Positions 19,455-27,634 of a stretch of DNA of 34,920 bases are shown here, piece after piece. Origin of the DNA: Pseudobdellovibrionaceae bacterium (lineage in GTDB: Bacteria > Bdellovibrionota > Bdellovibrionia > Bdellovibrionales > Bdellovibrionaceae); the NCBI GenBank assembly GCA_019637895.1, contig JAHBUU010000014.1, positions 1 through 34,920 of the forward strand, read 5' to 3'. Both the position numbers and the translations under genes were made by a program. A model generated the notes under the pieces. The model saw only the letters and a program-made list of their open reading frames with translations. It did not search any database and was not told where the DNA came from. Numbering within the stretch: position 1 is the first letter of the stretch; each line of letters starts with the position of its first letter.

Positions 19455-20522
19455 CTAAGGCGTCTCTGGAGGGCCTAAACGAACATTCTCCAGCCAGAAC
19501 GGCTGCGAGATCTCGGTTCGGAAAGCTTCGAGAGCCTGAGGTGAAGAGTCGATTTTGAAACTGGCACTTCCGTCCGCTAGCCATCCCGGCGAATTCCAGT
19601 AAGTGATCCCTTTAACGTTTTTAAAGAGTCCTTTTGAGATCGACTGCAAGGCCTGCTTCAGCCAGGCGGCTTTTTTCTTGGGATCATGGGCGTCTTCGAT
19701 CACACCGAACTCAGAAATTAGCACCGGCTTTTCGCTGGTCTCTTCGATCTGCTTCAGGAAGGACTTCAACATACTGGGGAAAAGGATCCAGTTGTTTTTG
19801 GGGAGCTGTCGTCCAAAGACGCTCAAACCGATCCAATCGATATAATCATCGCCGGGATAATAGAACTTCATGTGATTCCACGAGGCCTGAGGTGTCCACG
19901 CCACATCCACGTGCAGAATCCAGGTGATGTTCAATGCTTTCTCTTCGCGGAAAATCTGGATGACCTGTCGATAGGCATCGCGGAAACGCTCGGGGCCATC
20001 CGGCCATGTGGGATCACCATAACGATCTCGAGAGGAGCCCCCGTTCCAGCGCCCATTCCAAGGAAACCAATCACCGTTCACTTCCGGACCAAATTCGATC
20101 ATGATCGCTGTTCCGGAATCCCGCGCTGACCGAGCCCAGGTGCGAAGGCCTTCATCAAATTCGCCATCGATGATCTTCTGCATGGTGACCACGGGATCCT
20201 GCTGGGACTGGGTCATCTCAGACCACGGACTCATCCGAATGTAGGGGATAACTCCCATTTTCCGGCAGGTCTCGACATTCCCTGCAGGAAAGTGGATATC
20301 TCCGTCCAGCCAGTGATCAGAAAAATAAGCCCAAGCGAGCTTTTTCCCGGTCAGTTTTGTGTACGAGCGAATTGCTTCTTCCGTGACCTGATTTTCGACC
20401 GGCCCGAAATCGGCGTAAGCGCCTTGATAGGCTCCCGAGAGCGGAGGCAGAACCTTGATCTCCTCCGAAGCGAAGGCTCCCACTCCCATGCACAGAGAAA
20501 GAAGAAAGAAAAAGACTTTCAT
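19455..20522 (-). CDS. Secreted GH26-like glycosidase (beta-mannanase family)
   Basis: 355 aa with a signal peptide (KVFFFLLSLCMGVGAFA). It is a clan GH-A TIM barrel. EFGPEVNGDWFPW (about residue 140) fits the GH26 acid/base motif, and PVLISEFGVIED (about 275) the nucleophile strand; GAYQGAYADFGP and WAYFSDHW resemble the GH26 N-terminal strand. Known GH26 enzymes cleave beta-1,4-mannans and some mixed glucans. It is translationally coupled to wecB (ATGA overlap at 20519-20522), which makes a UDP-ManNAc-derived polymer the more likely natural substrate than plant mannan (inference). Confidence 0.83.
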   Translation of the reverse strand: MKVFFFLLSLCMGVGAFASEEIKVLPPLSGAYQGAYADFGPVENQVTEEAIRSYTKLTGKKLAWAYFSDHWLDGDIHFPAGNVETCRKMGVIPYIRMSPWSEMTQSQQDPVVTMQKIIDGEFDEGLRTWARSARDSGTAIMIEFGPEVNGDWFPWNGRWNGGSSRDRYGDPTWPDGPERFRDAYRQVIQIFREEKALNITWILHVDVAWTPQASWNHMKFYYPGDDYIDWIGLSVFGRQLPKNNWILFPSMLKSFLKQIEETSEKPVLISEFGVIEDAHDPKKKAAWLKQALQSISKGLFKNVKGITYWNSPGWLADGSASFKIDSSPQALEAFRTEISQPFWLENVRLGPPETP

Positions 20523-21685
20523 CGATCAGCCTCAAGAGCGAGTCGGTCCAAAATCCGAGCGCAGGCCCGTCCGTCACCGAACGGATTCTTTGCCTCGGCC
20601 ATTTTCGCATATTCAGAAGGCTGATCCAAAAGACGGCGACATTCCGTCAAAATCACATCGGTCTCAGAACCGACAAGCCGAGATGTTCCTGCTTTGATCG
20701 CCTCGGGTCTTTCCGTGGTCTCCCGAACGACAAGCACCGGCTTTCCAAGGCTTGGCGCTTCTTCTTGGACACCGCCCGAGTCGCTGATGATGAAATGACA
20801 TTTCATCATCAGGTAGACGAACTTGAGGTAATCCTGCGGCTCGGTCAGCCAGATTCGGGATGATCCCGGAGTCGAATCCGATGTCACCCATCGTGCATCC
20901 GTCAGCACTTCCGAGGCGACTTTTCTGACCTCGGGATTCATGTGAAGCGGAATCAAAAATTCGACGTCATCCCGTCGAGAGAGTTCAGTGATCGCCTTAA
21001 GAATTTTTTTCATCGGCTCACCGAAGCTCTCACGCCGATGAACAGTGACAAGGATCAACTTTTTCTTGGAATCGAGAAAAGGAAACTCCTTCTCCATCTC
21101 TTCCTTCAGCGATGGACGATTCAAGATCGCCTCGCGAGTTCCAAGGAGAGCATCGATGCCGGTGTTCCCAACCTGTAAAATCCGGTTCGCAGGCACCCCT
21201 TCGGCCTTCAGAAACGCCTCAGTTTCTGCAGTCGGAGGAAAATGAAGATCCGCAATCAAACCAGTGACTCGACGATTGAGCTCCTCAGGGAATGGCGAGG
21301 AAATGTCACCTGTTCGCAGCCCGGCTTCGATGTGAGCAACCGGAATTTTTTCATAAAACGCAGACAATGCACCGGCCATCGTGGTTGTGGTGTCTCCCTG
21401 TACGAGAACCCAGTCAGGGCGATCCCCGACAAGGAGACTTCGCATGTTTTCCAAAATCCCCGTCGTCACTCCTGTCAGAGTCTGCCCCGGCTTCATCAAA
21501 TCAAAATCCGCATCCGGTGTGATCTCAAAGAGCTTAAAGACCGGTTTGAGCATCTCTCGATGTTGGCCGGTCGAACAAACCTTCACCCAAAAACGCGAGT
21601 CGGCCTTTGCCATACGGATCAAGGGCCCGAGTTTGACCGCCTCAGGGCGGGTGCCAAGAACGAAAAGAAGCTTTTGTTTTTTCAT
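20519..21685 (-). CDS. wecB: UDP-N-acetylglucosamine 2-epimerase (non-hydrolysing)
   Basis: 388 aa; interconverts UDP-GlcNAc and UDP-ManNAc in the cytoplasm. Diagnostic segments: GTRPEAVKLGPLI at the N-terminus, VQGDTTTTMAGALSAFY, HIEAGLRTGD, PFPEELNRR (about residue 130), and SDSGGVQEEAPSLGKPVLVVRETTERPEA split over about 285-315. Length is typical (E. coli 376). No wecC-type dehydrogenase follows, so the product is probably used as UDP-ManNAc itself. It is divergent from the NfrB-like operon, which is the obvious consumer. The 137-base intergenic region must hold both promoters. Confidence 0.97.
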   Translation of the reverse strand: MKKQKLLFVLGTRPEAVKLGPLIRMAKADSRFWVKVCSTGQHREMLKPVFKLFEITPDADFDLMKPGQTLTGVTTGILENMRSLLVGDRPDWVLVQGDTTTTMAGALSAFYEKIPVAHIEAGLRTGDISSPFPEELNRRVTGLIADLHFPPTAETEAFLKAEGVPANRILQVGNTGIDALLGTREAILNRPSLKEEMEKEFPFLDSKKKLILVTVHRRESFGEPMKKILKAITELSRRDDVEFLIPLHMNPEVRKVASEVLTDARWVTSDSTPGSSRIWLTEPQDYLKFVYLMMKCHFIISDSGGVQEEAPSLGKPVLVVRETTERPEAIKAGTSRLVGSETDVILTECRRLLDQPSEYAKMAEAKNPFGDGRACARILDRLALEADR

Positions 21686-21822
21686 CGCGTACTGATTTCT
21701 CTCAAACAGAAGAAAGAGGCAAATATTACGAACATATTGAATATATCACAACCGTCTCTGATTTCTTTGTGCTTTGCGGGGCTGCTCTCTATAACTCCTT
21801 TCCACGATCAGGGGTGGGATCT

Positions 21823-22608
21823 TTGCGAAATAGACTTTTGATTTCATTTTTTTCCGTCGCGCTCCTTGCCTTGGGTGCGAAGGCACAGGACCTTACCGGA
21901 GATTCTTCTTCCGGCTCTTCTCTCTTTTCCCATTCGAACGAGCTTTATTCCGAAACCTATTATCGTAAAGACCTGGCCGCTGTCGGAACACAGACTCGGC
22001 TCAGACATCAGCTCCAATGGAAGGAAACCCAACTCTTCCTCTTCGCCGGAGTTTCGGTCGATCGCATGCTCACTCCGAACTCGTCCCTGTTGATCGAAAA
22101 TTCCGTCAGCCCTCAGGCGGGAATCCTGTATCGTCCTTTTTCGTTTTTGACGGCTTGGGCGGAATATCGACATCGCATTCGCGAGCGCAACCGCTTTCAT
22201 GACCAAAAAGAAGAGTCAGATCCAAGATGGGGACTCGCGAGCGGCTATAACGTCAGATCAGAATCCGGCCTCGTCGGAGCCGATGTTTACGGAGAAATCG
22301 GTTGGGTTCCTCGTCTGAGCCATACACCCGTCGGAAGCGGTTATGTCAGGGCCTACGTCGGAACCAAACTTGGAGAACGGCAACGTGCGGATCTCTATGC
22401 CGAGTGGAACGAATACCTCAGTCAAGACGCTCTCTCTCTGGGTCCCAGCCGTCACCAGTTGCGCGCGGGCGGTCGATGGAGCTTGCAGTTCGAAAAATGG
22501 AATGCGGCTCTGTACGCCTATAAGCCGTGGGTCCTGAGGAAAACGAAAGACTCGTCCCATTCGGAAGATCTCGAGGCTCTGCTCGTCATCGGAGGTTATT
22601 TCCCATGA
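21823..22608 (+). CDS. Predicted outer-membrane beta-barrel protein of the Nfr-like locus
   Basis: About 261 aa from TTG 21823, placed after AGGGG and giving a signal peptide (NRLLISFFSVALLALGAKA); GTG 21814 is an alternative. The mature part alternates polar and aromatic residues over many short strands (YVRAYVGTKLG, ADLYAEWNEYL, WNAALYAYKPW) and ends in a large hydrophobic stretch with Tyr-Phe-Pro, as in outer-membrane barrels. By position, immediately before the NfrB-like synthase (4-base overlap), it is a candidate for the NfrA barrel role. It lacks the long TPR-rich N-terminal part of E. coli NfrA (about 990 aa). Homology to NfrA is not shown, only context. Confidence 0.75.
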   Translation: MRNRLLISFFSVALLALGAKAQDLTGDSSSGSSLFSHSNELYSETYYRKDLAAVGTQTRLRHQLQWKETQLFLFAGVSVDRMLTPNSSLLIENSVSPQAGILYRPFSFLTAWAEYRHRIRERNRFHDQKEESDPRWGLASGYNVRSESGLVGADVYGEIGWVPRLSHTPVGSGYVRAYVGTKLGERQRADLYAEWNEYLSQDALSLGPSRHQLRAGGRWSLQFEKWNAALYAYKPWVLRKTKDSSHSEDLEALLVIGGYFP

Positions 22609-24071
22609 CATTCGAACCGATTCTGAGTGACTTCAATGGTCTGTTTGCCGCCTTGGCGATCTTGGTCGTCTATGCGGGCCTCCTCATGGCGGCCGACGAT
22701 TTGTGGATCGACGTTTATTTCTTCACCACCAGACTGAGCCCTCGTCGGCTGACAAAAGAGGACAAGAAACGTCTGCGCCTGCTGCCTCAAAAACGGATCG
22801 GGATCATGATCGCGAACTGGCACGAAGAGGATGTTCTCGAACAAATGATTTCGGGGAACGTCGCTTCGGTCGATTATCTCAATTATACCTTTTTCCTGGG
22901 CGTCTATCCGAACGATGACAAAACCTTGGCGATCGCCCGCCAGCTCGAAGCCCGATACCGCGAAGTCAAAGTCATCGTGAACTCGAGGCCCGGCCCCACC
23001 ACCAAAGGGCAAATGCTGAACGAGGTCGCCCGCGGTATTTTGGCTTACGAATCAGAGCAGAACCTGAAATATGACCTGTTCCTGATGCACGATTCGGAAG
23101 ACGTGCTGCACCCCCTGTCACTGTCCTTGATCAACGACGCCGCTGAAACCCATGACTTCGTTCAGATTCCAATTTTCTCCTTCGACGTCAAACCGTCCAA
23201 ATTGGTGGGTGGGACTTACCTGGATGAATTTAGCGAAAGCCACACCAAGGATCTCTTGGTTCGGGAACACATGGGCGCCGCCATCCCTTCGGCTGGTGTG
23301 GGAACCGCTCTTTCCAGAAATTTCGTTCTTTCAAACATGAGCCGGCAAAACAGCGATCTCCTCCGAGAAGACACTCTGACCGAAGATTACGACCTCGGAT
23401 TGAATGCCAAAGCGAATGGCTTCAAGAGCACCTTTGCCTGCGCCTACGATGTGGATCCAGAGGGACGTTGGGATTTCATCGCGACTCGAGAGTTTTTCCC
23501 GGATCGTCTGAGCACTGCCGTTCGCCAGAAAACTCGGTGGACTCTCGGGATCGTCTTTCAAGGCCGTAAAAATCTAGGCTGGTCCGGTGATTGGGTCGAC
23601 AAATACTTCCTCTTCCGAGATCGCCGGGGTCCGATCAACGCCTTCTTGATCGTCCTGAATGCGCTCGTCTTCATCTCGTTCCTCGCCTCCTCCCTGTTCA
23701 CCAGAGAGATGCCCGAGTTCTTGAGCTCTGCTCTCTTTGTCGTTCCGGCAACATTGAATTTCGTGAATATGATCTATCGAGCCTTCCGCAGGGCAAAAGC
23801 CGTCCGTCGTGTGAATGGTTGGACCCATGCCCTTTTGGTTCCGCTTCGCTGGCCTGTCGGAAATTTTGTGAACACCCTGGCCGTGGCAAAAGCCGTTCAA
23901 AGCCACCTGCGAACCCTGCGGACCGGGCTTGCACCGAAATGGGATAAAACCGCTCATGTGATGCCGGAAGGATTCGGTCGTCCAACCGCCATTCCTGCGG
24001 TCGCTCGCGTTCGCCCGGGACCTGCTCCTGAGCGAACGCCAGACCCGCGTGATATCGAGGTCAATCGATGA
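22605..24071 (+). CDS. NfrB-like family 2 glycosyltransferase (lacks MshEN domain)
   Basis: 488 aa from ATG 22605, with GGAGG ten bases upstream inside the barrel gene. It has an N-terminal membrane segment (LFAALAILVVYAGLLMA), a cytoplasmic GT2 domain and C-terminal membrane segments. Motifs match E. coli NfrB closely: FFLGVYPNDDKT, NSRPGPTTKGQMLN, MHDSEDVLHP (DxD-type), DEFSESHTKDLLVRE, PSAGVGTALSRN, LTEDYDLG, STAVRQKTRW, GIVFQGRK and finally KWDKTAHVMP. NfrB uses UDP-ManNAc to build a poly-ManNAc exopolysaccharide in E. coli (known). E. coli NfrB continues about 250 residues with an MshEN c-di-GMP domain; this protein instead ends in a short Pro/Arg tail. Confidence 0.92.
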   Translation: MTFEPILSDFNGLFAALAILVVYAGLLMAADDLWIDVYFFTTRLSPRRLTKEDKKRLRLLPQKRIGIMIANWHEEDVLEQMISGNVASVDYLNYTFFLGVYPNDDKTLAIARQLEARYREVKVIVNSRPGPTTKGQMLNEVARGILAYESEQNLKYDLFLMHDSEDVLHPLSLSLINDAAETHDFVQIPIFSFDVKPSKLVGGTYLDEFSESHTKDLLVREHMGAAIPSAGVGTALSRNFVLSNMSRQNSDLLREDTLTEDYDLGLNAKANGFKSTFACAYDVDPEGRWDFIATREFFPDRLSTAVRQKTRWTLGIVFQGRKNLGWSGDWVDKYFLFRDRRGPINAFLIVLNALVFISFLASSLFTREMPEFLSSALFVVPATLNFVNMIYRAFRRAKAVRRVNGWTHALLVPLRWPVGNFVNTLAVAKAVQSHLRTLRTGLAPKWDKTAHVMPEGFGRPTAIPAVARVRPGPAPERTPDPRDIEVNR

Positions 24072-25861
24072 AACTGTCGGCCCTTTTCCTTGCCACCTCG
24101 TTTTCGGCGGTCCTGCTGGCGTCAGCTCTCGTGGCCTCTCCGCCCTCACGGAAATGCGTGAACATCTACTACGATCAATCGAAAGATTCGTCTTATTGGA
24201 TGGGCCGAACCTATTCGATCTTTGTACAGAATCTGATGGGCCATTTCCCTGAGTTCCAGCAGATCGTTTCTCCGGTGGAATCCTACCGGTCGGGACAAAT
24301 CGATCAGTGCGCGGCCACCATTTATATCGGCAGCTACTTCGACAATCCTTTGCCCCGAGAGTTCCTCGAGGATTTCCAAAAGACCTCCACTCAAGTGGCT
24401 TGGCTCGGCTACAACATTTGGCAACTTCCCCCCGAAGCCCAAGAGCGGACCTTCGGCTTTCGGTATCTACACCTCAGCACTCTCGACAAAGAAAACCTCA
24501 CGGCGTCGGGAGAACCGACTTTCTTCAAGGACGTTTTGTACAAAGGCGAGACCTTCTGGAAATACGGCAAATTCTCGAAAGGCCCTTCGCCGGAATTCGT
24601 CTCGGCCTTTGAAATGTCACTGGTCGAACTCTCGGAAGAATCCTTTGAAACCCAGATCATCGCGTCCGCTCGTCACAATGGCACGAAAGAGGAAGCTCCC
24701 TATATTCTTCGCAAGGAGAATCGCTTCTATGTCGCCGATGTTCCTTTCACTTTCATGCATGAGGCGGATCGGTATCTCGTTTTTGCCGACGTTCTCTTTG
24801 ATATCCTCAAGGAAAAGCCCCGCCACGATGGGAAGTATGCCTTTCTGAGAATCGAGGACATTCATCCCCTGGTTCCCATTTCCTATCTTTATAGCGTCAC
24901 CAACACACTGACGAAGCACCAGGTCCCGATCAATATTTCCCTGATCCCGATCTTCTTCGACCCACGGGGTGAGTTCTCTCGGGATAATTCCCAGGAATTC
25001 GTCACGATGACCCAGGTGCCCGAGTTCATGCAGTTCATTAAGGAATCGCTGGACCAGAACGCAAATATGATCTGGCACGGATCAACCCACCAGTACCTCA
25101 GACAAAAGAACCCTCACTCCGGAGTTTCCGGGGACGACTTCGAGTTCTGGGACGCTATCAATGGACGGCCCCTGGCCGAAGACTCGAGCGAGTTCGTTTT
25201 AGATCGCCTGGATGCCGGTTTTTACGATCTCGAGAAGGCGGGTATTTATCCTGAAATTTGGCTCACGCCCCACTATCAGGCTTCGCCCTTGGACTATTTC
25301 ATTTTCGCCAGGGTCTTCCCCTGGAACGTCGGTCGGGCCATTTACTTCAATCACACCGTGAAAGCCCCAGCCCCTCTTTCTCCCCGTGCTCTTTGGTACG
25401 ACAAAAAGAACGCCAATGAGGCCGCACAAAAAAGGCGCTCTGACTATTTCAAACAATTTGAAGTCTCCATTGAAAGCGACAAATGGAGCGGACAGATGTT
25501 CCCATATGAAATCTATGGTGACGTCTACGGTCAGCGTTTGATTCCGGAAAACCTAGGGAACTCGCAGCCAACAGAAAATAACCACGTCGTCCAACCAAGA
25601 TCCGTTCGCGAGATGATTGCCGATGCCAAGCGGAACCTTGTTCTTAGAGATGCCTGGGCCTCTTTCTTTTATCACGCACAGCTTTTGAACACCGACGCCG
25701 ACGGTGGACGAGGGCGCTATCCGGGAGATCCGGCAGAGCTCGAGTACCTCCTCGTCGAGCTCAAAAAACTCGGCTACCAGTTCATCGATATTAAAAAGTT
25801 CATTCAACAGAATGAGCAAACCATTCGTCCAGAGCCTATTTACCTCAGTGGAGACAAATAG
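24068..25861 (+). CDS. Secreted DUF2334-type polysaccharide deacetylase
   Basis: 597 aa with a signal peptide (KLSALFLATSFSAVLLASALVA). The N-terminal about 230 residues are family-specific. A NodB-like DUF2334 barrel follows: FLRIEDIHPLVP (metal-binding Asp, about residue 260), INISLIPIFFDP, and NMIWHGSTHQY with the paired His (about 335), then IWLTPHYQAS. Such enzymes remove N-acetyl groups from nascent polysaccharide, as PgaB and PelA do for PNAG and Pel. Start and stop overlap the synthase by 4 bases and the next gene begins 2 bases on, so it should act on the same polymer, likely poly-ManNAc (inference). Confidence 0.87.
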   Translation: MKLSALFLATSFSAVLLASALVASPPSRKCVNIYYDQSKDSSYWMGRTYSIFVQNLMGHFPEFQQIVSPVESYRSGQIDQCAATIYIGSYFDNPLPREFLEDFQKTSTQVAWLGYNIWQLPPEAQERTFGFRYLHLSTLDKENLTASGEPTFFKDVLYKGETFWKYGKFSKGPSPEFVSAFEMSLVELSEESFETQIIASARHNGTKEEAPYILRKENRFYVADVPFTFMHEADRYLVFADVLFDILKEKPRHDGKYAFLRIEDIHPLVPISYLYSVTNTLTKHQVPINISLIPIFFDPRGEFSRDNSQEFVTMTQVPEFMQFIKESLDQNANMIWHGSTHQYLRQKNPHSGVSGDDFEFWDAINGRPLAEDSSEFVLDRLDAGFYDLEKAGIYPEIWLTPHYQASPLDYFIFARVFPWNVGRAIYFNHTVKAPAPLSPRALWYDKKNANEAAQKRRSDYFKQFEVSIESDKWSGQMFPYEIYGDVYGQRLIPENLGNSQPTENNHVVQPRSVREMIADAKRNLVLRDAWASFFYHAQLLNTDADGGRGRYPGDPAELEYLLVELKKLGYQFIDIKKFIQQNEQTIRPEPIYLSGDK

Positions 25862-25863
25862 CC

Positions 25864-27633
25864 ATGATCCGAACCACCACCTTCATTTTTGCGCTTTTCC
25901 TGTCCTTCGCGGCGATGGCCGAGATGAGACTCGATTCCCCGGACGAGCTGCTCCAACGAGCGGCTCAAGGGAAACATCAGCTTCGCGATGTGATCAATGA
26001 TCTCGATCAGCAGCTCAGTGAAATGCGCGACGTGCGAACCTTCAATCGCTACTTTTTCCTGCTGGACGACTTGGATCGACTGGCGACGGATCTGGGACTT
26101 GGTTCGATTTATCCTGACGCCGTCAAAAAGCTCGGCTCACGCATGGTTCAAAAGGGCGTCAACTGGCTCGATGTCGTTGAAACACCCAAAGAAGAGATCC
26201 TCTATTACCACAAATGGATGGAGCCACCGGCGGCTTTCAGCTTTCTTTACGCCGCAGAACTGCGTGTGAAAGAAGAGAAATCCCTTCAAGGACTCAAAGC
26301 CGCCGCCGAGAATCTCGAGGACAGCCTGCTGTTTGCAGATAAAAAATGGACAAGCGAACGCTCGCTCCGTCTGGTTTACCGCGAGACCCTGTCTCAAGTC
26401 GCCGTCAGGGCCTTGGCCAGAACCGATCTCAATGACGATGAAATCGTCTACTGGATCGGCAAGATCTACAGCGCCGAAGCCATGGGCGAGATCGTCACGT
26501 CTCTGCAAGGACAGCTCTATCAATCCTATGCGAACGACAAAGCCGACTTGCACATCATCCTGCGCAAGCTCGTCGCTATTCATCGGCAGTTGTCCTCGGA
26601 CGCTTTCGGCGCGCCCGAAGGACTTTCCAATCAGGTTGGAGATGCCGCAGTTGATCTGATTTTGAAGTCTTTGGTTTTCGAAGAGCGCCTTTCCGACGAC
26701 GAGTTCCAGCAGATCCTTTCGGTTTTGCGACCACGTCATCTGGCTTCGCTCGGGTCCACTTGGGCAAGCTTGGGAAAAACCCCGAAAAAAGAATTCGCTG
26801 GTTATTACATCCGTCGAGCTTTCTATTTCATCCAAGTGCTCGAAAAAGCGGGGCTGAAAACCGAAGCCCAATCCCTGTCGACCGTGATCACCGCCCGAGC
26901 GGCTTCCGTCCTGGGACGAGAACAAAACATTGAAGGCTCCTGGCTGATGAAGGATTCCAAGGGCCAGAAATGGCGCCTCGTTGTCGCCTTTGCCAGCGAA
27001 GACGTCGTGATCGCCAGCATGTCCGACCTGCGCGATCTGACCCGACGGGCTTATTCGAAAGTCATCTATGATATGCATCAAGGCGGATACATCGCCATGG
27101 ACCGCGAAAACGATCTGGGCTCGGATCCAAATCTGCCTCTGAGATTCGTTCCTCAAGAAGATGGCACGATCGAAGTCGAAGACCTCCTGCGCGCTCCCGG
27201 TGAAATCATGGAGGCAAAACGCGAACAGGTCTTCCCCGATCTTTTGCAGGATGCCGTTGAACCGTCTGACGATTCCGAAGGGACCGATGTGAATGGTCTC
27301 TACAAAGGCGTCATCACATTGCCAAGCGGAGACAAAAGAAAAGTCACCCTCCTCGTGACCATGATCAACGGTGGAGCGGTCGGCAACCTTCGTTTTTTGG
27401 ACAAAAATGACAAGCCGACGTCCAACCTGACCTTCAACTTCGGCACAGAGGGAAAAAATGGAGTTCTCTATCTGACTCGCGGGCACGGCTCTTCCGGCTC
27501 CAGCGCGGGCGGCACCTGGATGCAACTTCGCACACGGGTCGAAAAGGATGGAAGCCTGAAAGGATTCGCCGTCTATGGTTGGTACGGCATCGTCAAAACT
27601 GAATTCGTTCTTAAAAAAGTAGGAGCCAAGTAA
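25864..27633 (+). CDS. Secreted helical protein of unknown function in the Nfr-like operon
   Basis: 589 aa, signal peptide (RTTTFIFALFLSFAAMA). The first about 350 residues are strongly alpha-helical with repeated amphipathic pairs (DVINDLDQQLSEM, LIRKL-type segments), which could be a TPR/HAT-like scaffold though no repeat unit is clear. After an acidic linker (EPSDDSEGTDVNG, about residue 475) comes a small beta-rich domain (GVITLPSGDKRKVTLLVTMI, then the Gly/Ser-rich RGHGSSGSSAGGTW). Sitting between the deacetylase and a glycosidase, it may replace the periplasmic helical part missing from the short NfrA-like barrel. No family recognised. Confidence 0.8.
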   Translation: MIRTTTFIFALFLSFAAMAEMRLDSPDELLQRAAQGKHQLRDVINDLDQQLSEMRDVRTFNRYFFLLDDLDRLATDLGLGSIYPDAVKKLGSRMVQKGVNWLDVVETPKEEILYYHKWMEPPAAFSFLYAAELRVKEEKSLQGLKAAAENLEDSLLFADKKWTSERSLRLVYRETLSQVAVRALARTDLNDDEIVYWIGKIYSAEAMGEIVTSLQGQLYQSYANDKADLHIILRKLVAIHRQLSSDAFGAPEGLSNQVGDAAVDLILKSLVFEERLSDDEFQQILSVLRPRHLASLGSTWASLGKTPKKEFAGYYIRRAFYFIQVLEKAGLKTEAQSLSTVITARAASVLGREQNIEGSWLMKDSKGQKWRLVVAFASEDVVIASMSDLRDLTRRAYSKVIYDMHQGGYIAMDRENDLGSDPNLPLRFVPQEDGTIEVEDLLRAPGEIMEAKREQVFPDLLQDAVEPSDDSEGTDVNGLYKGVITLPSGDKRKVTLLVTMINGGAVGNLRFLDKNDKPTSNLTFNFGTEGKNGVLYLTRGHGSSGSSAGGTWMQLRTRVEKDGSLKGFAVYGWYGIVKTEFVLKKVGAK

Positions 27634-27634
27634 C

